This document shows positions 35,919 to 44,415 of a stretch of DNA of 64,000 nt, one piece after another. The notes beneath the pieces were generated by a model. That model was not told the origin of the DNA. It saw only the letters and a program-made list of their open reading frames with translations, and made no database searches. Numbering within the stretch: position 1 is the first letter of the stretch; every line of letters begins with the position of its first letter. The stretch is from Saccharomonospora viridis DSM 43017 (GTDB lineage Bacteria; Actinomycetota; Actinomycetes; Mycobacteriales; Pseudonocardiaceae): NCBI RefSeq assembly GCF_000023865.1, contig NC_013159.1, positions 4,242,001 through 4,306,000 of the forward strand, written 5' to 3'. Position numbers and translations under genes: made by a program.

Positions 35919-36805
35919 TCTAATTCGGCGACAGTCGGATACGAGGGCTGGGCACCTCGGCGGGTGACCGAAAGTGCCGCGACCCGGGCGGCCAAGGCGA
36001 CCGCGTCGGGTAGTTCGGAATCGCGGGCCAGCGCAGTGGCCAGAGCTCCTGCGAAGGCGTCACCGGCCCCGGTCGTGTCGACGACCTCGACGGCTGGTGA
36101 GGGTACCTCGGCAAGCCCGGTGGGTCGGACGATGACGGCTCCGCGGGATCCCGCGGTCACCACGGCCGCACGGGGGCCGAGGTCGAGCAGTTTCGACAGC
36201 TCGGGGTTCGGGAGCACGCCGCCGCGTTCCCCCATCCCCAGCAGCCAGGCCGCCTCGTGCTCGTTGACGAGCAGGATATCCACATCGGCGAGAGTGGATT
36301 CGGACACGGAGGCGACGGGGGAGAGGTTGAGGATCGTGCACGTCGCCGTCCCGGCGGCGGAGGTGATCGCGTGCTCGACGGTGTCGAGCGGGATCTCCAT
36401 CGACAGGACCATCACTTTCGGTGCCGCAGTGACGACCGCTGTGTCCTCGGGGCGTAGCGCGTGATTGGCCCCGGGCGAGACGATGATGGAGTTCTCACCG
36501 TCCGGAGTGACCGTGATGAACGCCAACCCCGTCGGCCGGGACACCACCCGCACGAGGTCGGTGTTCACCCCGGACTCGCGCAGCGAGTCGAGCAGCAGCC
36601 TGCCGTGTGCGTCGTCGCCGACGGCCCCCAGCAACGCGACCTCGGCACCCAGTCTGGCGGCCGCGACCGCCGTATTGGCCCCTTTGCCACCGGGCAGGAT
36701 CTCCGTGTCCCCTCCGAGAACGGTCTCTCCCCCGGTGGGGCGACGGTCGACCGTGACCACGAGATCGGCGTTGGCCGATCCGACGACGAGCACCTGTGCA
36801 CTCAC
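35915..36805 (-). CDS. rbsK: Ribokinase-like PfkB sugar kinase
   Basis: 296 residues of the PfkB family. N-terminal signature GGKGANTAVAAARLG and C-terminal DTTGAGDAFAGALATAL with the catalytic Asp and anion hole. Order and length fit ribokinase, though 1-phosphofructokinase-like specificity is not excluded; linkage to ptsI makes a fructose pathway role conceivable. GTG start; coupled to ptsI by a 4-nt overlap. Confidence 0.85.
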   Translation of the reverse strand: MSAQVLVVGSANADLVVTVDRRPTGGETVLGGDTEILPGGKGANTAVAAARLGAEVALLGAVGDDAHGRLLLDSLRESGVNTDLVRVVSRPTGLAFITVTPDGENSIIVSPGANHALRPEDTAVVTAAPKVMVLSMEIPLDTVEHAITSAAGTATCTILNLSPVASVSESTLADVDILLVNEHEAAWLLGMGERGGVLPNPELSKLLDLGPRAAVVTAGSRGAVIVRPTGLAEVPSPAVEVVDTTGAGDAFAGALATALARDSELPDAVALAARVAALSVTRRGAQPSYPTVAELE

Positions 36806-36863
36806 ATCAGTCAGGGTGCCACGGAAGTAGGTCAGTCCGCCGTAGCGTTTCGAGTTGTGGGGA

Positions 36864-36888
36864 TGTGAAATCCTTTGTAACTTTCACA
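36864..36888. promoter_or_regulatory. Inverted repeat upstream of rbsK-ptsI
   Basis: TGTGAAA (36864-36870) and TTTCACA (36882-36888) are separated by 11 nt, in the AT-richer gap upstream of rbsK. The spacing is too wide for a CRP/GlxR site. A sugar regulator of DeoR or similar type is a plausible binder. Confidence 0.4.
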
Positions 36889-36946
36889 CCCACCAGAACG
36901 ACAGGTAGGCGAGAGCTCCCAAATGTCACCCGATAGGGTGAACTTT

Positions 36947-37069
36947 GTGTCGGTGCGTCACAATACTGACACGGGGAGTTCTTCACTGGAGCCACCGCCA
37001 CAGTGCGGGGTGTGCCCCGAGTCCCAGCGAGGACGACCGGGCATCGGGTCGCCGGCATCGGTCACGTAG
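36947..37069 (+). CDS. Putative 40-residue peptide, leaderless
   Basis: Small open frame starting GTG with TAGGGT (36934-36939) exactly 7 nt upstream, the leaderless signature seen at many genes here. The peptide has a CGVC pair in PPPQCGVCPESQRGRPG and no membrane segment. It lies between the divergent rbsK gene and the convergent leuS end in a 300-nt gap otherwise free of genes. Nothing known is recognised in it; conservation would be needed to call it real. Confidence 0.35.
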   Translation: MSVRHNTDTGSSSLEPPPQCGVCPESQRGRPGIGSPASVT

Positions 37070-37107
37070 CCCCCCGAGTGATCGGTGCCGGCGGCGCCCG
37101 GCCCCTC

Positions 37108-39957
37108 TCACTTCACCACGTTCACCAGCCGACCCGGCACCACGATGACCTTGCGAGGCTCCGCGCCCTCCAACGCCGCCACGATCTTCTCGTCGGCCAG
37201 CGCCGCCTTCTTCAGCTCCTCCTGATCGGCGTCCGCGGGCACCGTCATCCTCGACCGCACCTTGCCGTTGACCTGGATCGGGTACTCGACCGTCTCGTCC
37301 ACCAGGTACCGCTCGTCCACCGTCGGGAACGGGCCGTGCACCAGCGATTCCGAGTGCCCCAGCCGGTGCCACAGCTCCTCGGCGATGTGCGGACACATCG
37401 GAGCCAGCATCAACACCAACGGCTCCGCCAGGCCACGCGGCGTCGCCTTCGCCGAACCGTAGGTCTTCGTCACGTAGTTGTTCAGCTCGATGAGCTTCGC
37501 GCCCGCCGTGTTGAACCGTAGGTTCGCGTAGTCCTCCCGCACCCCGGCGATCGTCCGGTGCAACTGGCGCAGGTCCTCCTCGGACAACTCCGTGTCGGCC
37601 ACCCGCAGCTCGCCGGTGTTCTCGTTCACCACCAGCCGCCACAGCCGCTGCAGGAACCGGTGGGCGCCCACCACGTCCTTCGTCGCCCACGGCCTGGACA
37701 CGTCCAGCGGTCCCATCGACATCTCGTAGAACCGGAACGTGTCCGCGCCGTAGTTCTCGGCGATCTCGTCAGGAGTGACGACGTTCTTCAGGCTCTTGCC
37801 CATCTTGCCGTACTCCTGCTTGACCTCCTCGCCCTTGTAGAAGAACTTGCCGTCGCGTTCTTCCACCTCCTCGGCGGGCACGTACACACCGCGGGAGTCG
37901 GTGTAGGCGTAGGCCTGGATGTAGCCCTGGTTGTACAGCCTGCGGTACGGCTCCTCCGACGAGACGTAGCCCAGGTCGTAGAGCACCTTGTGCCAGAACC
38001 GCGAGTACAGCAGGTGCAGCACGCCGTGCTCCACCCCGCCCACGTACAGGTCCAGACCACCCGGGTCGTTCTCACCGTGCAGCTCGGGACGCGGCCCCAT
38101 CCAGTAACGCTCGTTGACCGGGTCGACGAACCGCTCGTCGTTGTCCGGGTCGATGTAACGCAGCTGGTACCAGCACGAACCCGCCCACTGCGGCATCACG
38201 TTGGTGTCGCGCCAATACTTCTTCGGCCCGTCACCCAGGTCCAGCGTCACCTCGACCCAGTCGGTGGCCCGCGCCAGCGGCGGCTCGGGCTCGGCGTCGG
38301 CGTCCTCCGGGTCGAACGTCTTCGGCGAGTAGTCGTCCACCTCGGGCAGCACGACCGGCAACTGATCCTCCGGCAGCGCGATCGGCATGCCGTCGGAGTC
38401 GTAGACGATGGGGAACGGCTCACCCCAGTACCGCTGGCGGGCGAACAGCCAGTCGCGCAGCTTGTACTGCACCGTGCCCTCGCCGTGGCCCTTGTGCTCC
38501 AACCACTCGATGATCTTGTTCTTGGCGTCCTCGATGTTCAGGCCGTTGAGATCGATCTCGTCGTTGGCCGAGTTGATGTGCGCGCCGTCGCCGTCGAACG
38601 CCTCGCCGTCGAAGTCCTCGCCCGGCTGCACCGTGCGCAGGATGTCCAGACCGAACTTCGTGGCGAAATCCCAGTCGCGCTGATCCTCGCCGGGCACGGC
38701 CATGATCGCGCCGGTGCCGTAGCCCATCAGCACGTAGTCGGCGATGAACACGGGGATCCGCTTACCGTTCACCGGGTTCGTGGCGTACGCCCCGGTGAAC
38801 ACCCCCGTCTTCTCCTTGCTCTCCTGGCGGTCGAGCTCGGACTTGCGCGACGTCTCCCGCCGATACGAGGCCACGGCCTCACCCGGGGTCGCGGCACCGC
38901 CGGTCCACCGCTCGTCGACCCCCTCGGACCACTCGGCGGGCACCAACTCGTCCACCAACGGATGCTCCGGCGCCAACACCATGTACGTGGCGCCGAACAG
39001 CGTGTCGGGACGCGTGGTGAACACCTCGATGGTGTGCTCACCCGAGCGGAACCGGACGTTCGCACCACGCGACCGGCCGATCCAGTTCCGCTGCATCGTC
39101 TTGATCTTCTCCGGCCAGTCCAGCCGGTCCAGGTCGTCGAGCAGGCGATCGGCGTACGCCGTGATGCGCATCATCCACTGGCGCAGGTTCCGCCGGAACA
39201 CGGGGAAGTTGCCCCGTTCGGTACGGCCCTCGGCGGTGACCTCCTCGTTCGCCACCACCGTGCCCAAGCCGGGAGCCCAGTTCACCGGCGCCTCGGACAG
39301 GTACACCAACCGGTGCGAGTCGATGATCTCCCGCTGTTCCTTACGCGACAGCTCGTGCCACGGCCGCCCGTCCGGCGTGGCCCGCCTTCCCTCGGCGTAG
39401 GCCTTCTCCAGCTCCGAGATCGGCCGCGCCTTGTTCTGTTCCGTGTCGTAGTAGGCGTTGAAGATCTGCAGGAAGATCCACTGCGTCCACCGGTAGTAGT
39501 CGACGTCGGTGGTCGCGATCCGCCGCCGTTCGTCGTGCCCCAGACCCAACCTGCGGATCTGGGCCAGATACCGCTTGATGTTCGCCTCGGTGGTGGTGCG
39601 CGGGTGCGTGCCCGTCTGCACCGCGTACTGCTCGGCCGGCAGACCGAACGCGTCGAACCCCATCGTGTGGAGCACGTTGCGCCCGATCATGCGGTTGTAC
39701 CGAGCGAACACGTCGGTACCGATGAAGCCCAGCGGATGCCCGACGTGCAGGCCCGCGCCCGACGGGTACGGGAACATGTCCTGCACGAACAACTTGTCGG
39801 ACGGCACCTCGGAATCCTTGTCGGCGAGCGAGCCCACCGGGTTCGGAGCGTGATAGGTGCCGTTGGCTTCCCAGTACTCCTGCCAACGTCGTTCGATCCG
39901 CCCGGCCAGCTCCGCCGTGTAACGGTGTGCCGGAACCGCTTCGGTACCGTCCGTCAT
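37108..39957 (-). CDS. leuS: Leucyl-tRNA synthetase
   Basis: 949 residues, class I synthetase. HIGH motif variant in [15 protein letters not shown] near residue 70. The CP1 editing domain contains [19 protein letters not shown] and the [19 protein letters not shown] segment. KMSKS appears as KMGKS near residue 718, the actinobacterial variant. C-terminal zinc-free tRNA-binding end [22 protein letters not shown] 39957 preceded by GGGAGG. Expression is probably controlled by the leader peptide and attenuator upstream. Confidence 0.96.
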   Translation of the reverse strand: MTDGTEAVPAHRYTAELAGRIERRWQEYWEANGTYHAPNPVGSLADKDSEVPSDKLFVQDMFPYPSGAGLHVGHPLGFIGTDVFARYNRMIGRNVLHTMGFDAFGLPAEQYAVQTGTHPRTTTEANIKRYLAQIRRLGLGHDERRRIATTDVDYYRWTQWIFLQIFNAYYDTEQNKARPISELEKAYAEGRRATPDGRPWHELSRKEQREIIDSHRLVYLSEAPVNWAPGLGTVVANEEVTAEGRTERGNFPVFRRNLRQWMMRITAYADRLLDDLDRLDWPEKIKTMQRNWIGRSRGANVRFRSGEHTIEVFTTRPDTLFGATYMVLAPEHPLVDELVPAEWSEGVDERWTGGAATPGEAVASYRRETSRKSELDRQESKEKTGVFTGAYATNPVNGKRIPVFIADYVLMGYGTGAIMAVPGEDQRDWDFATKFGLDILRTVQPGEDFDGEAFDGDGAHINSANDEIDLNGLNIEDAKNKIIEWLEHKGHGEGTVQYKLRDWLFARQRYWGEPFPIVYDSDGMPIALPEDQLPVVLPEVDDYSPKTFDPEDADAEPEPPLARATDWVEVTLDLGDGPKKYWRDTNVMPQWAGSCWYQLRYIDPDNDERFVDPVNERYWMGPRPELHGENDPGGLDLYVGGVEHGVLHLLYSRFWHKVLYDLGYVSSEEPYRRLYNQGYIQAYAYTDSRGVYVPAEEVEERDGKFFYKGEEVKQEYGKMGKSLKNVVTPDEIAENYGADTFRFYEMSMGPLDVSRPWATKDVVGAHRFLQRLWRLVVNENTGELRVADTELSEEDLRQLHRTIAGVREDYANLRFNTAGAKLIELNNYVTKTYGSAKATPRGLAEPLVLMLAPMCPHIAEELWHRLGHSESLVHGPFPTVDERYLVDETVEYPIQVNGKVRSRMTVPADADQEELKKAALADEKIVAALEGAEPRKVIVVPGRLVNVVK

Positions 39958-39993
39958 CGCCGATCCTCCCGTGAACCCGCCTCCAGAAACAAC

Positions 39994-40027
39994 GCAACCC
40001 CCCAGCCAGAAGGCGTGAGGGGTTTGC
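39994..40027 (-). terminator. leuS attenuator hairpin
   Basis: On the minus strand GCAAACCCC (40027-40019) pairs with GGGGGGTTGC (40003-39994) and is followed by GTTGTTTC. It lies between the leader peptide (stop at 40048) and the leuS start. A smaller hairpin GACCG/CGGTC lies just upstream and could serve as pause or alternative structure. Confidence 0.6.
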
Positions 40028-40047
40028 CGCACCGACCGGAATCGCGG

Positions 40048-40086
40048 TCAGCGCGGCTCGCTAAGGAGCAGGTGTGCCGTCTTCAT
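40048..40086 (-). CDS. leuS leader peptide (MKTAHLLLSEPR)
   Basis: A 12-residue open frame ahead of the leuS attenuator with three consecutive leucine codons CTG, CTC, CTT. The last is rare in a GC-rich genome, which increases ribosome sensitivity to charged tRNA-Leu. TACCAT (40100-40095, minus strand) lies 8 nt before the ATG, so transcription starts at or just before it. When leucyl-tRNA is scarce a stalled ribosome would free leuS from termination. Confidence 0.7.
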   Translation of the reverse strand: MKTAHLLLSEPR

Positions 40087-40212
40087 CACCGTTCATGGTA
40101 ACCGCCCGGCGCATCCCATTTTTCGAAGCCCCTGCGTACGGAGGTGAGTCGTGGGCAACAACGCGTCGGCGCACCAAGGCCATCCGATGCGCGGCGAAGT
40201 ATTCTCACAGCC

Positions 40213-40614
40213 GTGATCGTGCTCGCGTTGATCCCCGCAGTGCTCGGCGTCCTGGTCGGTTGGGGTGGCTTCCTCGGCTGGCGGGAGAAGCTACCTCGAT
40301 CCCGAGGCGCGGGAGTGCGTACCGAGGCCACCATGCGCAGTGACGAGGCGTTCCGGGTAGCCAACCGCGTGGCAGGGCTGCCCACGATGATCGCCGGGGG
40401 CGTGGGCGTGTTCTCGAGCGCGGCCGCCCTGGCGATGCCCGACACCCTCGGCACGATCATGGCCGTGGTCTTCGGCGTGCTCGCCGTGTTCCTCCTCGTG
40501 GCCGGCGGCGGTGTGCTCGGCCATCGTGCGGCCAGCGCTGTCCCCGCCCCCGCCAAGTCCGCGGCAGGCTGTGGCAGCTGTGCATGCTGCGGCGGCTGCA
40601 GCTCCCAGAGCTAA
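40213..40614 (+). CDS. SdpI-like membrane protein with Cys-rich tail
   Basis: About 133 residues. Three membrane helices: VIVLALIPAVLGVLVGWGGF, TMIAGGVGVFSSAAALAMP and IMAVVFGVLAVFLLVAGGGVL. Between the first two lies the SdpI-type motif RSDEAFRVANRVAG. The C-terminus is CGSCACCGGC with Ser/Gln, five Cys in ten residues, a possible metal or redox site. TATTCT (40200-40205) sits 7 nt before the GTG at 40213; an upstream GTG at 40144 is the alternative start. SdpI is an immunity protein in Bacillus, but a general role here is unknown. Confidence 0.7.
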   Translation: MIVLALIPAVLGVLVGWGGFLGWREKLPRSRGAGVRTEATMRSDEAFRVANRVAGLPTMIAGGVGVFSSAAALAMPDTLGTIMAVVFGVLAVFLLVAGGGVLGHRAASAVPAPAKSAAGCGSCACCGGCSSQS

Positions 40615-40623
40615 CCCACGGAG

Positions 40624-40685
40624 GCCGTGTCCGCAGGCTGTGTAGCCGTGTCCGCAGGCTGTGTAGCCGTGTCCGCAGGCTGCGA
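40624..40685 (+). repeat. 21-bp tandem repeat array, left copy
   Basis: Unit GCCGTGTCCGCAGGCTGTGTA at 40624-40644 and 40645-40665, with a third, diverged at its end, at 40666-40685. Begins 9 nt after the SdpI stop. Confidence 0.85.
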
Positions 40686-41256
40686 GGCGCCATCGGTCCC
40701 GAACCTGCAGCGATGCATCAGCCATAGCTGGCCCGGCAAGCTCCATCAGCCCCGTCAGACAAGCACTTCACCCGAGACCGCCACGGAAGCGGGTGAGGCG
40801 CGGCCCGCGAAACCACACACTGGGTCGGTACCAATTGCGGGCACCAGACCGAACGATAGGCCCCCGCAAACGCTTGCGTCACCATGCCCGCAGCAATGAA
40901 CACCTGTCCGCAGTGGTGACGAGCACCGGACGACGGTCACAGCACCCGCGAGCGCGCCACCCGACATCGAACACCACCATCGGAACGGCCCGGGCAGTCC
41001 GATAACCCCATCGACGCCCCATCGACACAGAGCCGTTGAGATCGCCGTTGAGATCTCAGACCTGCGCGAACCGCGACTACGCGAGCCCGTGCCCGACGTC
41101 GGGCACGGAACGCTGATCCATGACCTGCGGGACGTGACACGCGTCCGCAGCGATGGGACGTCCAGCAACCCGTCCGGATGACTCCGACCCGGGTTCCTCG
41201 CCCTCCTCGCCGCGAGCCGGCCGCTCAGCGATGCGGTCCCGGAAGGAGCGGCTGCG
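40686..41256. other. Gene-free stretch between inverted repeat arrays
   Basis: About 570 bp with no convincing gene on either strand: open frames through it are Ser/Arg/Pro/Cys-rich and lack starts or ribosome sites. It contains scattered single copies of the repeat core (TCCGCAG) and a perfect 22-bp palindrome at 41087-41108 (half-site CCGTGCCCGAC). It could hold an untranslated RNA or be decayed DNA. Confidence 0.6.
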
Positions 41257-41340
41257 CAGCCTGCGGACACGGTGACGCAACCTGCGGACACGACTACGCA
41301 GGCTGCGGACACGGTGACGCAGGCTGCGGACACACCCGGG
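41257..41340 (-). repeat. 21-bp tandem repeat array, right copy (inverted)
   Basis: Four 21-nt units at 41257, 41278, 41299 and 41320 sharing the core CTGCGGACAC, the reverse complement of the left array. Ends one base before the yqgE stop. Confidence 0.85.
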
Positions 41341-41341
41341 T

Positions 41342-41938
41342 TCAGTTGCGTTGAAGATCGCCTGGGTGGGTGGCGAGCAGTGCCGTGGGCAGACCTTGCC
41401 TACGCAGCACGTGGCCCCACAGATCGCGGGTCGGACCGGCCATCACGTCACTCGGCAACGCGGGCACGATCAGCCAGTCACCACGCTCGATCTCGCTCGC
41501 CAGCTGGCCTCCGTCCCAACCGGCGTAACCGGCGAAGACCCGCAGTCCCCGCACCTTGCTGGCCAGCATCTCAGGGTCGGAGTCGAGATCCACGAGCGCC
41601 ACCGGGCCGCGCACTCCGATCACTCCGGGCACGGTCGCCGCGGTCTCCCCTGTGCGCAACGCGGCCAGGCACAACGCCGTCTTCTTCTCCACCGGCCCAC
41701 CCACGAACACCGACCGGGGTTCGGCGACGTGGTCACCCCAGCGCGGCAGTACCTCGCGCACCGCCACTTCACTGGGCCGGTTCAACACGACCCCGAGAGT
41801 GCCCTCGGCACGGTGGTCGATCACGAACACCACCGTCCGGCGGAAATTGGGATCGAACATCGTGGGGGCAGCGACCAACAGTGTTCCCGGTTCCACCTGG
41901 GCGTCCGCTCTCACAAGGCCATGATCCCATCCCCGCAT
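41342..41938 (-). CDS. YqgE/AlgH family protein
   Basis: 198 residues, DUF179. Conserved regions: GTLLVAAPTMFDPNFRRTVVF at the N-terminus, VLNRPSEVAV, FVGGPVEKKTALCLA, LRVFAGYAGWDGGQL and the end WGHVLRRQGL. The biochemical role is not established; it sits near leuS in mycobacteria too (Rv0038 region), as here. Confidence 0.93.
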   Translation of the reverse strand: MRGWDHGLVRADAQVEPGTLLVAAPTMFDPNFRRTVVFVIDHRAEGTLGVVLNRPSEVAVREVLPRWGDHVAEPRSVFVGGPVEKKTALCLAALRTGETAATVPGVIGVRGPVALVDLDSDPEMLASKVRGLRVFAGYAGWDGGQLASEIERGDWLIVPALPSDVMAGPTRDLWGHVLRRQGLPTALLATHPGDLQRN

Positions 41939-42004
41939 CCCCTGATCGTGCGGTGTTCACCGTCTCGTCGGAATCACGAACGGTGCGCGCTAGGCTCCTC
42001 GCTC

Positions 42005-42277
42005 GTGACCACGGCTGGCAACACGGCACCGATCACCGTCACCTCGGCCGACGGACTCGTAAGCGCTGTCGTCGACTCCTCGGGGAAACTGGTCGGCCTT
42101 GAGTTTGCACCGGACACCTTCGAACAAACCGATCCTGCGGAATTGGCCCGAACCGTGCTCGATGTCATCCGCAGAGCCGGAAGCGACACCCCACCCGGCA
42201 TCGACCCGCCGACCCGGCAGCTCCCGCCGGTACGCCCGCCGAGGCCGACACCGAAACGTGTCCGCCGTTCCCGCTAG
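42005..42277 (+). CDS. YbaB/EbfC-like small protein
   Basis: 90 residues. VTSADGLVSAVVDSSGKLVGLEF is the central strand pair of the YbaB fold, followed by a helix DPAELARTVLDVIRRAG and a Pro/Arg-rich basic tail that could bind DNA. The N-terminal helix usual in YbaB is short or missing. TAGGCT lies 8 nt before the GTG (leaderless pattern). YbaB-like proteins often accompany actinobacterial toxin cassettes; the next gene carries a TNT domain. Confidence 0.7.
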   Translation: MTTAGNTAPITVTSADGLVSAVVDSSGKLVGLEFAPDTFEQTDPAELARTVLDVIRRAGSDTPPGIDPPTRQLPPVRPPRPTPKRVRRSR

Positions 42278-42396
42278 GTTGAAAATCGGATTAGTTCATT
42301 GCTCACAACCCCGGCACTTCGCCACACCGCTACCCCGAAGCACGGTAAAACACAGGTGAAGAAACACAGGGGATCACACTGACCGAGGGGGAAACC

Positions 42397-44325
42397 GTGC
42401 GCCACAGAGTCGAGGTGGCCGACCGGCCCGATGCGCTGTACGCCCTGTGGGACGGCCGGATCTTCCAAGCGAACCCGAGTGCCGACGGCAGCGTCCTGCT
42501 CGTCGTCCCCGAAGGTGAGGAGGCCCCTGAAGGCTTCGACACCACCTTCGACGACAGGCCCGCGAAGGCGGTGCCGGCGCAGGAGGCCTCGGCGGGCCTG
42601 GCCACCTTCGCCGTCCACACCTACTGCCTGTACGACGACGAGCCCTATCGCATCGAACCGAGTTCGGACGAGGCCGAGCTGACCCTGCGCTGGACCGGCA
42701 CCGACGAACGGCTCGCCGCGGAGTTGGGGTTGGTCGACTTCAGCACCACCACCGACGACCCGGAGTCGCTGACCGCGCTGTGGCAGGAACGTCACGACTT
42801 CGCCGACGAGAACATGCCTCGCAGCGAACCGGGCAGTGGTGACGTACAGGTGTTGCTGCGGGCGATCGGGCGCACGTTGCGCGGGTTCCTCCCCTCCGGC
42901 TGGCAGCGGGTCGCCGCACAGTTCCGGCAGGTGGGTGACTACTCCGAACTCGAGGTCAGGGCGGTGGCAGGCGACGTCGTCGTGGCACTGTCGGCGCCCC
43001 CGCATCTCGGGCAGCTGTTCACGCAGTTGCGTTCGGCCATGTACTCCGCCGAGGAGGGCACCTGGTTCCAGGGCACGTTCACCCTCGACTCCGAGGCCAA
43101 TTTCGACTTCGACTACGACACCGAGCACGAACCGTCGTGGCGATTGGCCCCCGAGGGCCGCGTGACGGTTCCGAGTTACGAGGTCGAGCTGCGGTACTTC
43201 CCCCGGAAACGAGTGCCGCGTTGGCTCTCCGCCAAGGCGGGGCTTCCGTTGGACGTGCAGTTCCGGCAGGCGAAGGTGGTCGACGCGCACGCGCCGGGTG
43301 AGAAGCCCGTGGTCAATCGCCCACCGGTGCCGCAGGAGATGGTCCGCGACATCCTGAACTATCTCTACCGGGCTCCCGTCGTGCACACCAAGCCCGGCGC
43401 TCTGCCCGACATCTTCGTGCCGGGCCCGCCCAACGTGCCCGACGCCTTCCACACCGACGGCACCTGGATCTGGCCCGCCGCCGTACCGCACTATCTGCGC
43501 AAGTACGGCGTGCCACCCGAAGCCGGTCTGTTGGAGCACATCAAGGCCAACAACTTCCGGGTGCCCTACGTCGACCCGCAGCTGCGTGCCACCGCCCAGG
43601 CGGATATCCTGGGCGCCCCTCGGCCGCCGCAAACGGTCGACGACGCGGGGGAACTCGATCCGGTGTCCAGGGTGGAGCGGGGCGAGGAACCGGAACGGCC
43701 GTTGCGGGCATCCGAGGTGCTGCGCACGCTACGCGCCCGACTGGCCGAACACGGTGTGGCCGCAAGCGCTTACCGCATCGGTGAGATCGCCGACGGGGCG
43801 TGGTGTCTGCATCGCACGCCGCAAGGCTGGGAGGTCGCCCGCTATGTCGAGGGCCGCCCCGTCGAGCCGCGGTATTTCCAGCGGGTCCAGCCCGCCGCCG
43901 AAGCGCTGTTGGGTGCGTTGCTGTTCTTCCCCGGCCGAGCACGCGCCGGCGTGGACGAGGAGGCCGAGGCACAGGAGCCGCCGGCCCACGCCACCGACTG
44001 GCCGATCCTGCCGTTGCGTGGTGAGCCGCCGTTGCCTCTCTACAGGGGCAAACGTTTGCTCACGCTGTCCGCGGGCACGGTGGTGGATCGTTACGGCAAT
44101 GAGGCGGGCAACCTCGTGCACCCGCAGGACACCGCGTTCACGGAGACCTCGTTGCCGCTCGAGCGCGAGCTCGAACGGCACCGTTACCGGGTGGTTCGGC
44201 CCATCCGGGTACTCAGCGGTGTGCTGCGCCCCTGGGGGCCGCTACGCGGCGGGGGCGTGGGATACCTGCTGCCGCGGGCGATCGGGCATCACCTGGAAAG
44301 CGGTGCGCTCGAGCGGCTGTCCTGA
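42397..44325 (+). CDS. TNT-domain protein (NAD glycohydrolase toxin fold, YezG-like middle)
   Basis: 642 residues, no signal peptide. Residues 150-250 resemble the YezG/DUF600 fold (LPSGWQRVAAQF, then GTFTLDSEANFDFDYD). Residues about 555-640 match the TNT domain: AGTVVDRYGNEAGNLVHP, TETSLPLE, RYRVVRPIRVLSGVLRPWGP, RGGGVGYLLP. In M. tuberculosis TNT the last motif is GGGxQY with a catalytic Gln; here that position reads Gly, so NAD hydrolysis may be lost. GTG start with GAGGGGGA. No immunity gene of IFT type is next to it. Function inferred only. Confidence 0.75.
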   Translation: MRHRVEVADRPDALYALWDGRIFQANPSADGSVLLVVPEGEEAPEGFDTTFDDRPAKAVPAQEASAGLATFAVHTYCLYDDEPYRIEPSSDEAELTLRWTGTDERLAAELGLVDFSTTTDDPESLTALWQERHDFADENMPRSEPGSGDVQVLLRAIGRTLRGFLPSGWQRVAAQFRQVGDYSELEVRAVAGDVVVALSAPPHLGQLFTQLRSAMYSAEEGTWFQGTFTLDSEANFDFDYDTEHEPSWRLAPEGRVTVPSYEVELRYFPRKRVPRWLSAKAGLPLDVQFRQAKVVDAHAPGEKPVVNRPPVPQEMVRDILNYLYRAPVVHTKPGALPDIFVPGPPNVPDAFHTDGTWIWPAAVPHYLRKYGVPPEAGLLEHIKANNFRVPYVDPQLRATAQADILGAPRPPQTVDDAGELDPVSRVERGEEPERPLRASEVLRTLRARLAEHGVAASAYRIGEIADGAWCLHRTPQGWEVARYVEGRPVEPRYFQRVQPAAEALLGALLFFPGRARAGVDEEAEAQEPPAHATDWPILPLRGEPPLPLYRGKRLLTLSAGTVVDRYGNEAGNLVHPQDTAFTETSLPLERELERHRYRVVRPIRVLSGVLRPWGPLRGGGVGYLLPRAIGHHLESGALERLS

Positions 44326-44355
44326 GCATTCGAAACGCTGTTTTGAAACCCTGGG

Positions 44356-44381
44356 GGGCCCGGTCGGTTCCGAGCGGGCCC
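44356..44381. terminator. Hairpin between convergent genes
   Basis: GGGCCCG (44356-44362) pairs with CGGGCCC (44375-44381), with an inner TCGG/CCGA pair. Lies between the TNT-protein stop (44325) and the cca stop (44416). No T-run. Confidence 0.5.
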
Positions 44382-44415
44382 TCGAGGTCGACGGGGGCCG
44401 GATGAGCTCCGAGGA

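Noticed and set aside
36807-37058. 83-codon minus-strand frame upstream of rbsK
   Set aside because: No start signal, Pro/Arg/Thr-biased, and it covers the candidate operator and promoter.
39958-40100. T-box riboswitch for leuS
   Set aside because: No T-box sequence or specifier-loop layout; a Leu-rich leader peptide explains the structure better.
37558-40101. 847-codon open frame opposite leuS
   Set aside because: Mirror of a certain gene; composition is the His/Val/Arg/Gln-rich pattern of antisense frames in GC-rich DNA.
40627-40899. Frame with VSAGCVAVSAGC repeats
   Set aside because: Product of the 21-bp non-coding repeat; no ribosome site or -10, and the inverted copy gives an equal frame on the other strand.
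40755-41333. 192-codon minus-strand frame across the repeat island
   Set aside because: Ser/Arg/Cys-rich, starts inside the repeat array, no homologous motif.
40624-41340. CRISPR array
   Set aside because: Units are head-to-tail without spacers, and no cas gene is nearby.
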